A stretch of DNA of 64,000 nt from Mycobacterium paragordonae (GCF_003614435.1 NZ_CP025546.1:5952001-6016000), one strand, 5' to 3'; numbered from the stretch's first letter, positions 45,692-54,854 are shown. Numbers and translations are program-made. Notes: generated by a model not told the origin, from the letters alone.

Positions 45692-47143
45692 ATGCCTGTA
45701 GGCGAATTTGACGTTGTGGTGCTTGGCGCCGGCCCGGTCGGGCAGAACGCTGCCGATCGGGCCCGCGCCGCGGGACTGAGCGTGGCGGTCGTCGAACGCG
45801 AACTCGTCGGGGGCGAATGCTCGTACTGGGCCTGCGTCCCGAGCAAGGCGCTGCTGCGTCCCGTCCTCGCCGTCGCCGACGCCCGGCGAGTGGACGGCGC
45901 ACGCGAGGCGGTCACCGGTCAGATCGATGCCGCCGGCGTGTTCGGCCGCCGCGACCGCTACGTGACCGACTGGGACGACACCGGCCAGGCCGACTGGGTG
46001 GATGGCATCGGCGCAACGCTGATCCGTGGTCACGGACGGTTGGACGGCCCGCGACGAGTCACGGTCACCACCGCGAGCGGGGAGCAGGTCACTCTGGAAG
46101 CACGGCACGCGGTCGTCATCTGCACCGGCACCGGCCCGGCGCTCCCCGATCTGCCCGGAATCAGCGAAGCCAATCCGTGGACCAACCGGCAGGCCACCGA
46201 CAGCAGTTCGGTCCCGGGCCGGCTCGCGGTCGTCGGTGCCGGTGGTGTGGGTGTCGAAATGGCGACGGCCTGGCAAGGTTTGGGCTCGGCGGTGACCTTG
46301 CTGGTTCGGGGTTCTCAGCTGCTGCCGCGAATGGAACCGTTCGTCGGCGACCTCGTCGGGCAAGGACTGGCGGCGGCAGGCGTCGATGTGCGCCTGGGCG
46401 TTTCAGTCCGCGAGCTGAGGCGGCCGGACCCGGAAGGCCCGATAGGCCTGACCCTCGACGACGGCACCGACTTGGAGGTCGACGAAATTCTGTTCGCCAC
46501 CGGGCGGGTGCCGTTGACGGCCGACATCGGTTTGGAATCAATCGGATTGACCCCGGGCAGCTGGCTCGAGGTAGACGACACCTGCCGGGTGACAGCCGTC
46601 GGCGACGGCTGGCTCTACGCCGCCGGCGACGTCAATCACCGGGCGCTGCTGACCCATCAGGGCAAGTACCAGGCCCGCATTGCCGGTGCGGCCATCGGCG
46701 CCCGCGCCGCCGGGAAGCCCCTCGACACCACGCCGTGGGGTGAACACGCAACCACCGCCGACCATCACGCCGTACCGCAGGCATTCTTCACCGACCCCGA
46801 AGCGGCCGCCGTCGGACTGACCGCCGAGCAAGCCGCTCAGAAAGGCCACCGCGCCAAGATCATCGACGTCGAGATCGGCGATGTGGTGACCGGAGCGAAG
46901 CTGTTCGCCGACGGATACACCGGCCGGGCCCGCATGGTGGTGGACGTCGATACCCGACACGTACTCGGCGTGACCCTGGTGGGCCCCGGGGTTACCGAGC
47001 TGCTGCACGCGGCCACCATCGCCGTCGCGGGCCAGGTCCCTGTCGAGCGGTTGTGGCACGCCGTGCCGTGCTTTCCGACGATCAGTGAACTGTGGCTGAG
47101 ACTGCTTGAAGGCTATCGCGATTCGTTTGTCGTCTTGGTCTGA
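45692..47143 (+). CDS. Pyridine nucleotide-disulfide oxidoreductase-like flavoprotein
   Basis: 483 residues, class I family (mercuric reductase/dihydrolipoamide dehydrogenase relatives). FAD motif VVLGAGPVGQNAA, redox pair Cys43 and Cys48 in GGECSYWACVPSKALLRP, NAD(P) motif VVGAGGVGVEMATAW, second FAD motif YAAGDVNHR. The C-terminal dimer domain has HAVPCFPTISELW where the family normally has a His-x-x-x-Glu pair; the His and Glu can be placed there. Substrate not assignable. Co-transcribed with the HAD gene. Its stop codon lies within a tandem repeat. Confidence 0.88.
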   Translation: MPVGEFDVVVLGAGPVGQNAADRARAAGLSVAVVERELVGGECSYWACVPSKALLRPVLAVADARRVDGAREAVTGQIDAAGVFGRRDRYVTDWDDTGQADWVDGIGATLIRGHGRLDGPRRVTVTTASGEQVTLEARHAVVICTGTGPALPDLPGISEANPWTNRQATDSSSVPGRLAVVGAGGVGVEMATAWQGLGSAVTLLVRGSQLLPRMEPFVGDLVGQGLAAAGVDVRLGVSVRELRRPDPEGPIGLTLDDGTDLEVDEILFATGRVPLTADIGLESIGLTPGSWLEVDDTCRVTAVGDGWLYAAGDVNHRALLTHQGKYQARIAGAAIGARAAGKPLDTTPWGEHATTADHHAVPQAFFTDPEAAAVGLTAEQAAQKGHRAKIIDVEIGDVVTGAKLFADGYTGRARMVVDVDTRHVLGVTLVGPGVTELLHAATIAVAGQVPVERLWHAVPCFPTISELWLRLLEGYRDSFVVLV

Positions 47144-47194
47144 TGGAAGTGGTCTGATGGAAGTGGTCTGATGGAAGTCGCGGTCTGACAGAAG
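47136..47194 (+). repeat. Three perfect 14-bp tandem repeats plus a degenerate fourth
   Basis: TGGTCTGATGGAAG at 47136-47149, 47150-47163 and 47164-47177, then a diverged copy (47178-47194) leading into AAGGAG of the cupin gene. The first copy contains the stop codon of the flavoprotein (TGA 47141-47143). Each unit carries TGATGG, that is a stop overlapping a start (TGATG). Confidence 0.9.
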
Positions 47195-47202
47195 GAGCCC
47201 CG

Positions 47203-47673
47203 ATGGACGGATTCCACCCTGACTTCGACGCCGGCGCCACCGCACCCTCCGACGCCTGCGGGGTTGACGAACGCCGCAAGCGCGTTCACCACATCCGGGC
47301 CTCCGAACTCGACGCGGATACCGCCCAGACCGACGGGCTGCAACGCTTCGCCGCCATCAGCGGCAAATCCGTGGGCGCGCAGCAGCTCTGGATGGGCGAG
47401 ACGTACATCGAACCGGACACGGCGTCGGGCAATCACCACCACGGTGAGTCCGAGACGGCGATCTATGTGCGAAGTGGCCACCCGGAGTTCGTCTTTCACG
47501 ATGGCGTACAGGAAGTGCGCATCAAGACCGAGCCCGGTGACTACATCTTCGTCCCGCCGTTCGTGCCGCACCGGGAGGAAAACCCGGACCCGGCCACTCC
47601 GGCCGAGGTGGTCATCGCCCGCAACAGCCAGGAGGCGATTGTGGTGAACCTGCCGGAGCTCTATCCCCTGTGA
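47203..47673 (+). CDS. Cupin-domain protein
   Basis: 156 residues. Cupin motif 1 (GNHHHGESETAIYVRSG, with two metal His and Glu) and motif 2 (PGDYIFVPPFVPHREEN, third His) are intact, so a metal is probably bound. Fits a small-molecule isomerase, dioxygenase or binding protein; no substrate can be named. Ribosome site AAGGAG 7 bases before ATG. Last plus-strand gene of the hydrolase cluster. Confidence 0.85.
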   Translation: MDGFHPDFDAGATAPSDACGVDERRKRVHHIRASELDADTAQTDGLQRFAAISGKSVGAQQLWMGETYIEPDTASGNHHHGESETAIYVRSGHPEFVFHDGVQEVRIKTEPGDYIFVPPFVPHREENPDPATPAEVVIARNSQEAIVVNLPELYPL

Positions 47674-47680
47674 GAGGCGC

Positions 47681-48079
47681 TCAGTACACGGCTATCTCGA
47701 TCAGATTGCCGTCGATGTCTCGGCAGTAGTGCGATGTCATCGGCCCTAGCGCGCCGGTTCGTGTCACCGGCCCCGCCACGATGTCGACGCCACACGCGAC
47801 GAGGTGCGCCCGCACCTCTTCAGGAGTCGTGCGGGTGATCAGGCACAGGTCTTCCGAGCCCGCCGCTTCGACCGAACCGGTGACCCAGTCAGGATCGTCG
47901 GCGAGCGCGCCGATTGGGCGCAGGTTGATCTTCTGGTCGCCGAAGCGCAGCGCGGTTCTGCTGGATTCGCCGAACGTCTCGCGCGTCATGCCCAGAACCC
48001 GCTCGTACCACTGCGCGGTGGCCTGGACATCGCGGCAGTTGATCACCACATGGTCGAAGCGCTCGACGACGAAGCCCAC
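47681..48079 (-). CDS. VOC-family (glyoxalase/dioxygenase-like) protein
   Basis: 132 residues from GTG 48079: FDHVVINCRDVQATAQWYERVLGM at the start (metal His) and YCRDIDGNLIEIAVY at the end (metal Glu), the edges of a vicinal-oxygen-chelate module. Close to YwbC/fosfomycin-resistance-like proteins in pattern but without a specific assignment. Converges on the cupin gene and is divergent from the GntR gene. Confidence 0.82.
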   Translation of the reverse strand: MGFVVERFDHVVINCRDVQATAQWYERVLGMTRETFGESSRTALRFGDQKINLRPIGALADDPDWVTGSVEAAGSEDLCLITRTTPEEVRAHLVACGVDIVAGPVTRTGALGPMTSHYCRDIDGNLIEIAVY

Positions 48080-48096
48080 CCGACCATTACAGCACT

Positions 48097-48131
48097 TGAC
48101 GTCGATGCCATAAGACGTTTTAATACGTCCT
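48097..48131 (+). promoter_or_regulatory. GntR gene promoter and operator, leaderless start
   Basis: TTGACG (48097-48102) and TTTAAT (48119-48124), 16 bases apart, start transcription at about 48132, the A of the ATG. The -10 sits inside the dyad GACGT-TTTAAT-ACGTC (48114-48129), a good autoregulatory GntR site that could also control the divergent VOC gene. Confidence 0.65.
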
Positions 48132-48938
48132 ATGACATCTGCCGATCCGCGGTTAGACCTCGACGCCGCCGACCTCCGGATCTCGCGAGGCAGCGTGCCG
48201 GCGACCACCCAACTCGCGGAGGCCCTGAAAGCACAGATCGTGGCGCAACGGCTACCCGAGGGCGGCCGGTTACCCAGCGAAAAGGAATTGATCGATCGAA
48301 CCGGATTGAGCCGGGTGACCGTGCGCGCGGCGGTCGGGATGCTCGAGAACCAGGGGTGGCTGATTCGGCGCCAGGGACTGGGCACCTTCGTCGCCGAACC
48401 CGTCAAGCAAGAACTCTCCCGCGGCGTCCGCACCATCACCGAGGTGCTCTCCGACTCGGGTATCACCCCGCAGGTGGATGTGCTCTCTCAGGAGATTATC
48501 GCCGCGCCGCAACGGATTTCCGACATCCTCGGTGCACCGGAAGTGCTGTGCGTGGTTCGGCTCTTCCGCACCAACGAGCAACCGCTGGCCGTCGTCACCG
48601 CATACCTCCCCACGCGCCTGGGGCCGGCCGTCGAGCCGTTACTGAAAGGCATGCCGGCAACCGAGACCACGTACACGATGTGGGAGCGGTTGGGCGTGCA
48701 CATCGGTCGTGCCGGCTACGAGATTCATGCGGCGGGGGCTTCGGATGAGATCGCCACTGCGCTGGACCTCCCGGCCGGCGCACCCGTCCTCGTAGTCGAC
48801 CGGATCACCTACACCGAAGACGACAAACCTCTCGAAGTCGTGGTCTTCCACCATCGCCCAGAGCGGTACCGGTTCTCCGTCACATTGCCGCGAAATCTCG
48901 ACGGCCCAGGTGCCGGCATCATCGAAAGTGGGTACTGA
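48132..48938 (+). CDS. GntR/HutC family regulator with UTRA domain
   Basis: 268 residues. Winged HTH at about 20-95 (LPEGGRLPSEKELIDRTGLS, then VTVRAAVGMLENQGWL; G-x-G-T-F-V at the end) and a UTRA ligand domain (about 110-255, R-x-x-x-x-x-E-P and final HRPERYRF). Regulates genes by binding a small effector. The LLM gene follows after 3 bases and is therefore the likeliest target along with the divergent VOC gene. Confidence 0.9.
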   Translation: MTSADPRLDLDAADLRISRGSVPATTQLAEALKAQIVAQRLPEGGRLPSEKELIDRTGLSRVTVRAAVGMLENQGWLIRRQGLGTFVAEPVKQELSRGVRTITEVLSDSGITPQVDVLSQEIIAAPQRISDILGAPEVLCVVRLFRTNEQPLAVVTAYLPTRLGPAVEPLLKGMPATETTYTMWERLGVHIGRAGYEIHAAGASDEIATALDLPAGAPVLVVDRITYTEDDKPLEVVVFHHRPERYRFSVTLPRNLDGPGAGIIESGY

Positions 48939-48941
48939 CCA

Positions 48942-49943
48942 ATGACTTCCGGCACTCGATTCGGCCTCATCCTGGCGCTGACCGTCAACGGCCTGGCAGT
49001 GAGCGCCTATCCCGACATGGTCGCCGTCTCGCATAAGGCAGAGCGTTACGACTTCGATTCGGTATGGCTGTGCGACCACTTCCTCACGATCAGTCCCGAC
49101 GACTACGTCAAAGACGCCGGCATCAGCGGTGAATCGAGCGGCGCGGAGTCCAGCGCACCTCCCACCTCACTTCCGTTGCTGGAGTGCTGGACCGCACTCA
49201 GCGCGCTGGCGCGGGACACCACCCGGCTGCGCCTGGGCACCAGCGTGCTGTGCAACTCCTACCGCCACCCGTCGGTGCTGGCGAAGATGGCCGCGACGCT
49301 CGACGTCATCTCCGAAGGTCGCCTCGATCTCGGGCTGGGCGCCGGTTGGTTCCAGCGTGAGTTCGACGCTTACGGGATCCCGTTTCCGCCTGTGCGCGAA
49401 CGAGTCTCGGCACTGGCCGAGTCGCTCGAGGTGATGAAGGCGGTGTGGACGCAGCCCAATCCCAGCTACGCGGGCCAGTTCTACACCTTGAACGGCGCCA
49501 TCTGCGATCCACCTCCGGTCCAGCGGCCCCATCCGCCGTTGTGGATCGGCGGGGAGGGCGATCGCGTGCAACGGATCGCCGCCCGGTCGGCCCATGGTCT
49601 CAACGTGCGGTGGTGGTCGGCTCAACAGGTGAGCGAGCGTCGCGACTTTCTGAACCGGGCCTGCGAGTCGGCGGGCCGGGACCCGGCAACGCTGCGCATG
49701 TCGGTCACGGTGCTGCTGGCGCCCACCGGCTCCGCCGAACAGGAGACACGCATCCGCTCCGAGTTCGCGTCCATCCCCGATTCGGGGCTGATCACTGGAT
49801 CGCCCGAGCGCTGCATCGAGCGCATCATGGAGTACCAACGCTGCGGCATCGACCAGTTTCTCGTCACGATTCCGCACGTCGTGGAGTCCGAGTATCTCGA
49901 CATCGTCGGCAGCGAAATCATTCCGCGGATTCCCGCCGCGTGA
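48942..49943 (+). CDS. LLM-class F420-dependent oxidoreductase
   Basis: 333 residues of the luciferase-like TIM-barrel family. Segments SVWLCDHFLTI, LRLGTSVLCNSYRHPSVLAKMAATLDVISEGRLDLGLGAG-type region and PLWIGGEG are typical of F420H2-using members. N-terminal substrate loop has a Ser/Gly-rich insert (about 60-75). Reaction unknown; may oxidise or reduce a xenobiotic or lipid. In an operon with GntR. Confidence 0.88.
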   Translation: MTSGTRFGLILALTVNGLAVSAYPDMVAVSHKAERYDFDSVWLCDHFLTISPDDYVKDAGISGESSGAESSAPPTSLPLLECWTALSALARDTTRLRLGTSVLCNSYRHPSVLAKMAATLDVISEGRLDLGLGAGWFQREFDAYGIPFPPVRERVSALAESLEVMKAVWTQPNPSYAGQFYTLNGAICDPPPVQRPHPPLWIGGEGDRVQRIAARSAHGLNVRWWSAQQVSERRDFLNRACESAGRDPATLRMSVTVLLAPTGSAEQETRIRSEFASIPDSGLITGSPERCIERIMEYQRCGIDQFLVTIPHVVESEYLDIVGSEIIPRIPAA

Positions 49944-50034
49944 GCCGAGTCGCTCAGCGAATTCTCAACTGATTCTTCGGATTTCCTGGCCCGGACGCAA
50001 GGCTCCACATAGCCGGGCACCGGAGCATGGGACC

Positions 50035-50505
50035 ATGTCTGAGCCCATGGGCGAGCCGCTGAACACCAATCTGATCGAACGCTACCTGTGCACCCGGGCG
50101 CGGCGTTACTTCCGCGGCCGGCACGATGGCGAGTTCTTCTTCGTCCTCAACACCGCCCTGCGCCTGCATGTTCATCTCGAAATCCCACCTCTGCACCCCG
50201 ACGTGTTCACGATCCGGGTCACCCCCGCGTGCTTCTTCGCCGCCTCCGAACACGCGCGGTTGGCCGACCTGGCCGGCAGCTGGAACGAGCAGCACCGCGA
50301 CGTCACCGCGATCGTGCACGGATCGTCCGACCCGCAGCGCATCGGCGTCACGGCCGAGCAGTCCCGGTGGATCGGTGAGCGGGTGCGCTTCGACGATCTC
50401 GCGGCGTTCGCGGACCGCGCTACCGCGGCCGCGATCGATCTCTTCAGCCGGATGACCCTGGCCGCGGATCTAGCCACGCCGCCGCTGTTGCTCGACGCAA
50501 GCTAG
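50035..50505 (+). CDS. YbjN-like/sensory-regulator-fold small protein
   Basis: 156 residues, one alpha/beta domain: N-terminal helix (NLIERYLCTRARRYFRGRHD), beta strands (EFFFVLN, LRLHVHLEI, FTIRVTPACF) and helices at the end. It resembles YbjN-domain proteins of actinobacteria, but I am not sure of the family. No signal, no membrane helix. ATG 50035 or 50047. It overlaps the stop of the converging epimerase gene by 4 bases. Confidence 0.6.
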   Translation: MSEPMGEPLNTNLIERYLCTRARRYFRGRHDGEFFFVLNTALRLHVHLEIPPLHPDVFTIRVTPACFFAASEHARLADLAGSWNEQHRDVTAIVHGSSDPQRIGVTAEQSRWIGERVRFDDLAAFADRATAAAIDLFSRMTLAADLATPPLLLDAS

Positions 50506-51587
50506 CCCAAACGGCCGGTCAGCACCCGGTCAGGCCGCGGCTCACCGAGCTTGGCGCGGATGGCGCCCCACGGGTCGGCGTGGCACCCGGGCGCATCGCG
50601 GTAGGCCGCCCGGCCGGCGAGTAGCCGCCGCACGACGGGCGCCACCAATTTCATCGGGTATCGCCGCCAGCCGGTCGCCGCGCGCATTTCAGCGAGCATG
50701 TCCGGCCACGGATGACGCTGGAACGACAGCAGCTGTTGCGCGCGAGTGGTGTCCATCCAGTCGGTGACGAACCAATCCTCGTCGCTGTCCGGGTCACCGG
50801 GCCGGCCGACGGGCAGGACGTTGTCGAGGCCGCGGGTGGCCGCCAGTGCGGCGCCGACCTCGCCCTGCCGCAGCATGTGCGACTCATCCCCGGCGACGAG
50901 CAGGATCTCGCCGACCACCTGATCGCTGGTCGTCGCGGTGGCGAACGCGTTCGCCACGTCGCGCACGTCCACGCTGTGCATCCGCCCGTCGACGGGCAGG
51001 GCGCTCTCGAAGAACAGCGCGTCGACGGTGAAGGGCATCGCGCCGGGTTCGACGCTCATCACCCCACCGAGGCGCAGAATCACCCAGTCCAGCCCCGAGA
51101 GCCGCACATGGTGTTCGGCCTCGGCCTTGTGTGCGCCGTACAGATCGGAGGGGGTGAGCGGCGTCTGCGCCGTCAGCAGACCCTGGTGGCGGTGCGGGTT
51201 GCGGGCCCCGTGCACGGCGTTGCTCGAGGCCTGAATGAAACGGGGCGGCCGCCGGCAGGACTCGGCGGCCCGCAGCAGCGACACCGTGGCGTCGACGTTG
51301 ACCAGCCGCGCCAGTTCCGGCTGCCCGTAGATCACCGGCGGGATGACCGCGGCCAGATGAATGATGACCGTCGGCTCGGCCCCGATGACCAGACCGGCCA
51401 CCGCGTCGGGGTCCGTGAGGTCCGCCCAGCGCGCCTCGACGCCCTCGGGCAGCGATCTGGCGGCGCGGCGGTGTGCCGCGGTGCCCAGATCCGCGGCGAC
51501 CACCCGGTGGCCGCGAGCGGCCAGCTGCCGCACCGTCTGCGTTCCAACCAGTCCGAAAGCCCCGGTGACAAGCACTGTTTCGGTCAT
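50502..51587 (-). CDS. NAD-dependent epimerase/dehydratase (extended SDR)
   Basis: 361 residues. Cofactor loop TGAFGLVGTQT, catalytic Tyr-x-x-x-Lys in YGAHKAEAE and the SSNAVHG Ser motif. The C-terminal part reads a substrate domain with DPDSDEDWFVTDWMDTTRAQQ. The substrate could be a nucleotide sugar or a steroid/aldehyde; I cannot choose. Start ATG 51587 was selected because AGGAG lies 5 bases upstream. Divergent from the PlsC-like gene. Confidence 0.85.
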   Translation of the reverse strand: MTETVLVTGAFGLVGTQTVRQLAARGHRVVAADLGTAAHRRAARSLPEGVEARWADLTDPDAVAGLVIGAEPTVIIHLAAVIPPVIYGQPELARLVNVDATVSLLRAAESCRRPPRFIQASSNAVHGARNPHRHQGLLTAQTPLTPSDLYGAHKAEAEHHVRLSGLDWVILRLGGVMSVEPGAMPFTVDALFFESALPVDGRMHSVDVRDVANAFATATTSDQVVGEILLVAGDESHMLRQGEVGAALAATRGLDNVLPVGRPGDPDSDEDWFVTDWMDTTRAQQLLSFQRHPWPDMLAEMRAATGWRRYPMKLVAPVVRRLLAGRAAYRDAPGCHADPWGAIRAKLGEPRPDRVLTGRLG

Positions 51588-51724
51588 TTTCGCTCCTGAA
51601 CTCGCGCCGTGTGCGGTATGCCACATCTACTGATAATGACATTCTCTTATTCTGAGATTAACATATCCTCTATAGACGTAGAGAGCGCCGACAGAGTAAT
51701 CCGCCTCACAGAAAGCCGGGGAGT
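51588..51724. promoter_or_regulatory. AT-rich divergent promoter region with inverted repeat
   Basis: The 137 bases between the epimerase and PlsC-like genes are AT-rich compared with the rest of the window. Best dyad: CTCTA-N6-TAGAG (51668-51683). TCTC-N6-GAGA (51652-51665) is another. They probably control both sides. No ORF. Confidence 0.45.
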
Positions 51725-52531
51725 ATGAACGCCACCAATAGCGACGAGCGCGAGATCGCCAAGTGGGATCCCGCCTTCACCAAACAGGTCATCGACACGG
51801 TCGCGCCCGCGGTCAGGCTCTGGCACCGCGCCGAAGTGCGACACCTCGACAACCTGCCGGCGGCCGGGGGCGCGCTGGTGGTGTCCAACCATTCCGGGGG
51901 CATGTTCACCCCGGATGTGTTCATCTTCTCGCCGGCGTACTACGACGCCTTCGACTACGACCGGCCGGTCTACACCCTGGGTCACTACGGCCTGTTCATG
52001 GGCCCGATGGACGGCTGGCTGCGCCGACTGGGGGTGATCGAGGCGAGCCGGGAGAACGCCGCGGCGGCGCTGCATTCCGGCGCGGTAGTGCTGGTCTTTC
52101 CCGGCGGTGACTACGACTCCTACCGGCCCACGCTGGGTGCCAACACCGTCGACTTCAACGGCCGCACCGGCTATGTCAGAACGGCGATCGAAGCCGGAGT
52201 GCCGATTGTGCCGACGGTGTCAATCGGCGCCCAGGAGACCCAGTTGTTCCTCACCCGAGGCAACTGGCTGGCCCGCAAGTTGGGTCTGACCAAGGCCCGG
52301 ATGGACATTCTTCCGGTGAGCTTCGGGTTCCCGTTCGGACTGAGCGTGCTGTTTCCGCCGAACGTGCCACTGCCGGCGAAGGTGGTCACCGAGGTGCTGG
52401 AGCCGATCGACGTGGTGGCCCGGTTCGGCGACGATCCCGACGTCGCCGAGGTCGACGAGTACGTGCGCTCGGTCATGCAGGCCGCGCTGGACCGGCTGGC
52501 CGGGCAGCGCCGACTGCCGATTCTGGGATAG
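51725..52531 (+). CDS. PlsC-like lysophospholipid/MGAT-type acyltransferase
   Basis: 268 residues. The acyltransferase block reads VVSNHSGGMFTPDVFIFSP (the catalytic His; the normal H-x4-D spacing is stretched as in plant MGAT-like proteins) with VVLVFPGGDYDSYRP and GVPIVPTVSIG. Transfers acyl groups to glycerolipids at the membrane. It lies 10 bases before a WS/DGAT gene, so together they look like a triacylglycerol or wax ester pathway pair. Confidence 0.87.
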   Translation: MNATNSDEREIAKWDPAFTKQVIDTVAPAVRLWHRAEVRHLDNLPAAGGALVVSNHSGGMFTPDVFIFSPAYYDAFDYDRPVYTLGHYGLFMGPMDGWLRRLGVIEASRENAAAALHSGAVVLVFPGGDYDSYRPTLGANTVDFNGRTGYVRTAIEAGVPIVPTVSIGAQETQLFLTRGNWLARKLGLTKARMDILPVSFGFPFGLSVLFPPNVPLPAKVVTEVLEPIDVVARFGDDPDVAEVDEYVRSVMQAALDRLAGQRRLPILG

Positions 52532-52541
52532 CGGGTGTGAC

Positions 52542-53939
52542 ATGAAGAGACTCAACGGTATGGACGCGATGCTGCTCTACAGCGAGACGCCCAACCTGCA
52601 CACCCACACCTTGAAGGTGTTCGTCATCGACGCGACGACAGCTCCCGCCGACGGCGACTTCGGTTTCGAGGCTTTCCGGCAGCACCTGCTCAACCGGTTG
52701 CGCCTGCTGGAGCCGTTGCGCTACCGGCTCATTGAGGTTCCGTGGCGGCTGGACCACCCGGTCTGGCAGGAGAACTGCGAAGTCGACCTGGACTACCACC
52801 TGCGGCGGGTTCGGGTCCCGGCGCCGGGCGGACGCCGGGAGCTGGACGAGGTGATCGGCGAAATCGCCTCCACGCCTTTGGATCGCAGCCGACCGTTGTG
52901 GGAGTTTCACTTCGCCGAAGGGCTGGCCGGCGGCCGGTGCGCGGTCATCGGCAAGGTGCACCATGCGCTGGCCGACGGCATCGCATCGGCGAACCTGCTC
53001 GCCCGCCTGCTGGATCTCACCGAGGTGACTTCCGTCGAGCCCGAAACCGATTGCCCGGCAGCGACATCCGCCAGGCTGATGCTGACGGCGGTGCGCAGCC
53101 AGCTGCGACGGTTGCTGGCGTTGCCGGGACTCATCAGGGATGCGGCGGTCGGCTTCGGCCGGGTGCGCCGTCGCGACCGGGAGCGCGGCCCGCAACCCGA
53201 TCTGGCCACGCCGTTCGACGCCCCGCCCACGTTTCTCAACCACGTGGTGTCACCTGAGCGCCGATTCGCCAGCGCCACAATGCCGTTGGGGGATGTCAAG
53301 GCCACCGCCGCCGACCTGGGGGTGACCGTCAACGATCTGATCCTGTCGATCGCCGCCGGTGGATTGCGGAGACTGTTGGTCAAATACGAAGGGGGCGCTG
53401 AGCGCCCGATCATCGCGTCGGTGCCGACGGCCACGGACAAGTCCGACCGGGTGACCGGCAACGAGATCAGCGGCCTGTCCATCTCGTTGCCGGTGCACAT
53501 CGCCGATCCGGTCGAGCGGGTGCGTCTGGTGGCGCTGGCGACCCGGATCGCAAAGGAAGACCACGAAGTCCTCGGCCCCCGGCTGTACGGGCGCTTCATG
53601 GAGTACCTGCCCGCCCCGTTGGCCCCGGCCCTGTTCAGCTGGCTGGGCCGCCGCGAAGAACCGAATAGGATCATGAATGTGGCGGTTTCCAGCGTGATCG
53701 GGCCGCGCACCCGGGGCTTCGTGGGCGGCGCTGCGGTCACGGAGATCTATTCGACGGGAGTGCTCTCCCCTGGCGCTCCGGTCAACATCACCGTGTGGAG
53801 CTACGCGGACCGCCTGGGCATCGCGGTGCTGACCGACGACCAGACGTTCGACGATCCGCATGACGCGACCGACGCGCTGAGCGTGGCGTTCGATGAATTA
53901 CGCAGCGCCGCAGCACCGTACGCCAGCTTGTCGGCCTGA
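52542..53939 (+). CDS. Wax ester synthase/diacylglycerol acyltransferase (WS/DGAT)
   Basis: 465 residues. The catalytic motif HHALADG is at 140-146 and the C-terminal DUF1298-type motifs are present (TFLNHVVSPERRF; ASVPTATD; NVAVSSVIGPR). Makes storage triacylglycerol or wax esters, which mycobacteria pile up under stress. The genome will have other tgs paralogues. Ends 4 bases before the converging purQ stop. Confidence 0.93.
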   Translation: MKRLNGMDAMLLYSETPNLHTHTLKVFVIDATTAPADGDFGFEAFRQHLLNRLRLLEPLRYRLIEVPWRLDHPVWQENCEVDLDYHLRRVRVPAPGGRRELDEVIGEIASTPLDRSRPLWEFHFAEGLAGGRCAVIGKVHHALADGIASANLLARLLDLTEVTSVEPETDCPAATSARLMLTAVRSQLRRLLALPGLIRDAAVGFGRVRRRDRERGPQPDLATPFDAPPTFLNHVVSPERRFASATMPLGDVKATAADLGVTVNDLILSIAAGGLRRLLVKYEGGAERPIIASVPTATDKSDRVTGNEISGLSISLPVHIADPVERVRLVALATRIAKEDHEVLGPRLYGRFMEYLPAPLAPALFSWLGRREEPNRIMNVAVSSVIGPRTRGFVGGAAVTEIYSTGVLSPGAPVNITVWSYADRLGIAVLTDDQTFDDPHDATDALSVAFDELRSAAAPYASLSA

Positions 53940-53943
53940 CCGG

Positions 53944-54618
53944 TCAGGCAGTGAGAACGGCGTCGAGCGCCGAGTAGAACAGTCCCAGACCGTCGTCGGA
54001 GGGACCGGTCAGGGCTTCGATGGCGTGCTCGGGGTGCGGCATCAAGCCCACCACGCGTCCGTTGGCCGAGCTGATGCCGGCGATGTCGTGCAGGGAGCCG
54101 TTGATGTTCTCGCGGTAGCGGAACACCACCCGTCCGTCGCCTTCGAGTTGTTCGAGCACCTGCTTGGGTGCGACGTAGCGGCCCTCGCCGGACTTCAAGG
54201 GGATCAGCAGGTCGGCGTCGGACTCGAAACGCGATGTCCACGCGGTCGAGGTGGACGAGACGCTCAGCCAGACGTCGCGGCAGACGAAGTGCAGCCCGAT
54301 ATTGCGCGTCAGGGCACCCGGGAGCAGACCCGCCTCGCAGAGCACCTGAAAGCCGTTGCAGATGCCCAGCACCGGCATGCCGCGGCCCGCTGCGGCGACC
54401 ACTTCCCCCATCACCGGCGCGAACCTGGCGATGGCGCCGGCGCGCAGGTAGTCACCGTAGGAGAAGCCGCCGGGGACCACCACGGCGTCGACGCTTTTGA
54501 GGTCGGCGTCGGCGTGCCACAGGCTGACCGCCTCGGCGCCCACCATGCGTGCCGCTCGCGCGGCATCGACGTCGTCGAGGGTGCCCGGAAAGGTGATGAT
54601 GCCGATCCGTGCCGTCAC
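53944..54618 (-). CDS. purQ: FGAM synthase glutaminase subunit PurQ
   Basis: Class I glutamine amidotransferase subunit of FGAM synthase, 224 residues. Nucleophile Cys in [10 protein letters not shown], and His-x-Glu in MPHPEHA. Start GTG overlaps purS stop by 4 bases (GTGA), so PurS and PurQ are coupled; the third subunit PurL is encoded elsewhere in the window. Confidence 0.96.
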   Translation of the reverse strand: MTARIGIITFPGTLDDVDAARAARMVGAEAVSLWHADADLKSVDAVVVPGGFSYGDYLRAGAIARFAPVMGEVVAAAGRGMPVLGICNGFQVLCEAGLLPGALTRNIGLHFVCRDVWLSVSSTSTAWTSRFESDADLLIPLKSGEGRYVAPKQVLEQLEGDGRVVFRYRENINGSLHDIAGISSANGRVVGLMPHPEHAIEALTGPSDDGLGLFYSALDAVLTA

Positions 54619-54854
54619 TGCGGGTCCCGGCTGATGGTCCAGTCCTCGATCACCGTGTTCGCCAGCAGCGATTCCGCGATCTCGGCGAGCTGAGAGTCAT
54701 CCACGGTGTCGTCGACTTCCAACTCAAATCGCTTGCCCTGACGGACATCTGAGATTCCGGGATGCCCCAGCCGCCCCAGCGCACCGACAATCGCCTGACC
54801 TTGCGGGTCAAGAATCTCTGCTTTGGGCATCACATGCACGACCACCCGGGCCAC
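54615..54854 (-). CDS. purS: FGAM synthase subunit PurS
   Basis: 79-residue PurS, the structural partner that allows ammonia transfer between PurQ and Pur[39 protein letters not shown] start with GGAGG 7 bases upstream. Standard length. Confidence 0.95.
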   Translation of the reverse strand: MARVVVHVMPKAEILDPQGQAIVGALGRLGHPGISDVRQGKRFELEVDDTVDDSQLAEIAESLLANTVIEDWTISRDPQ

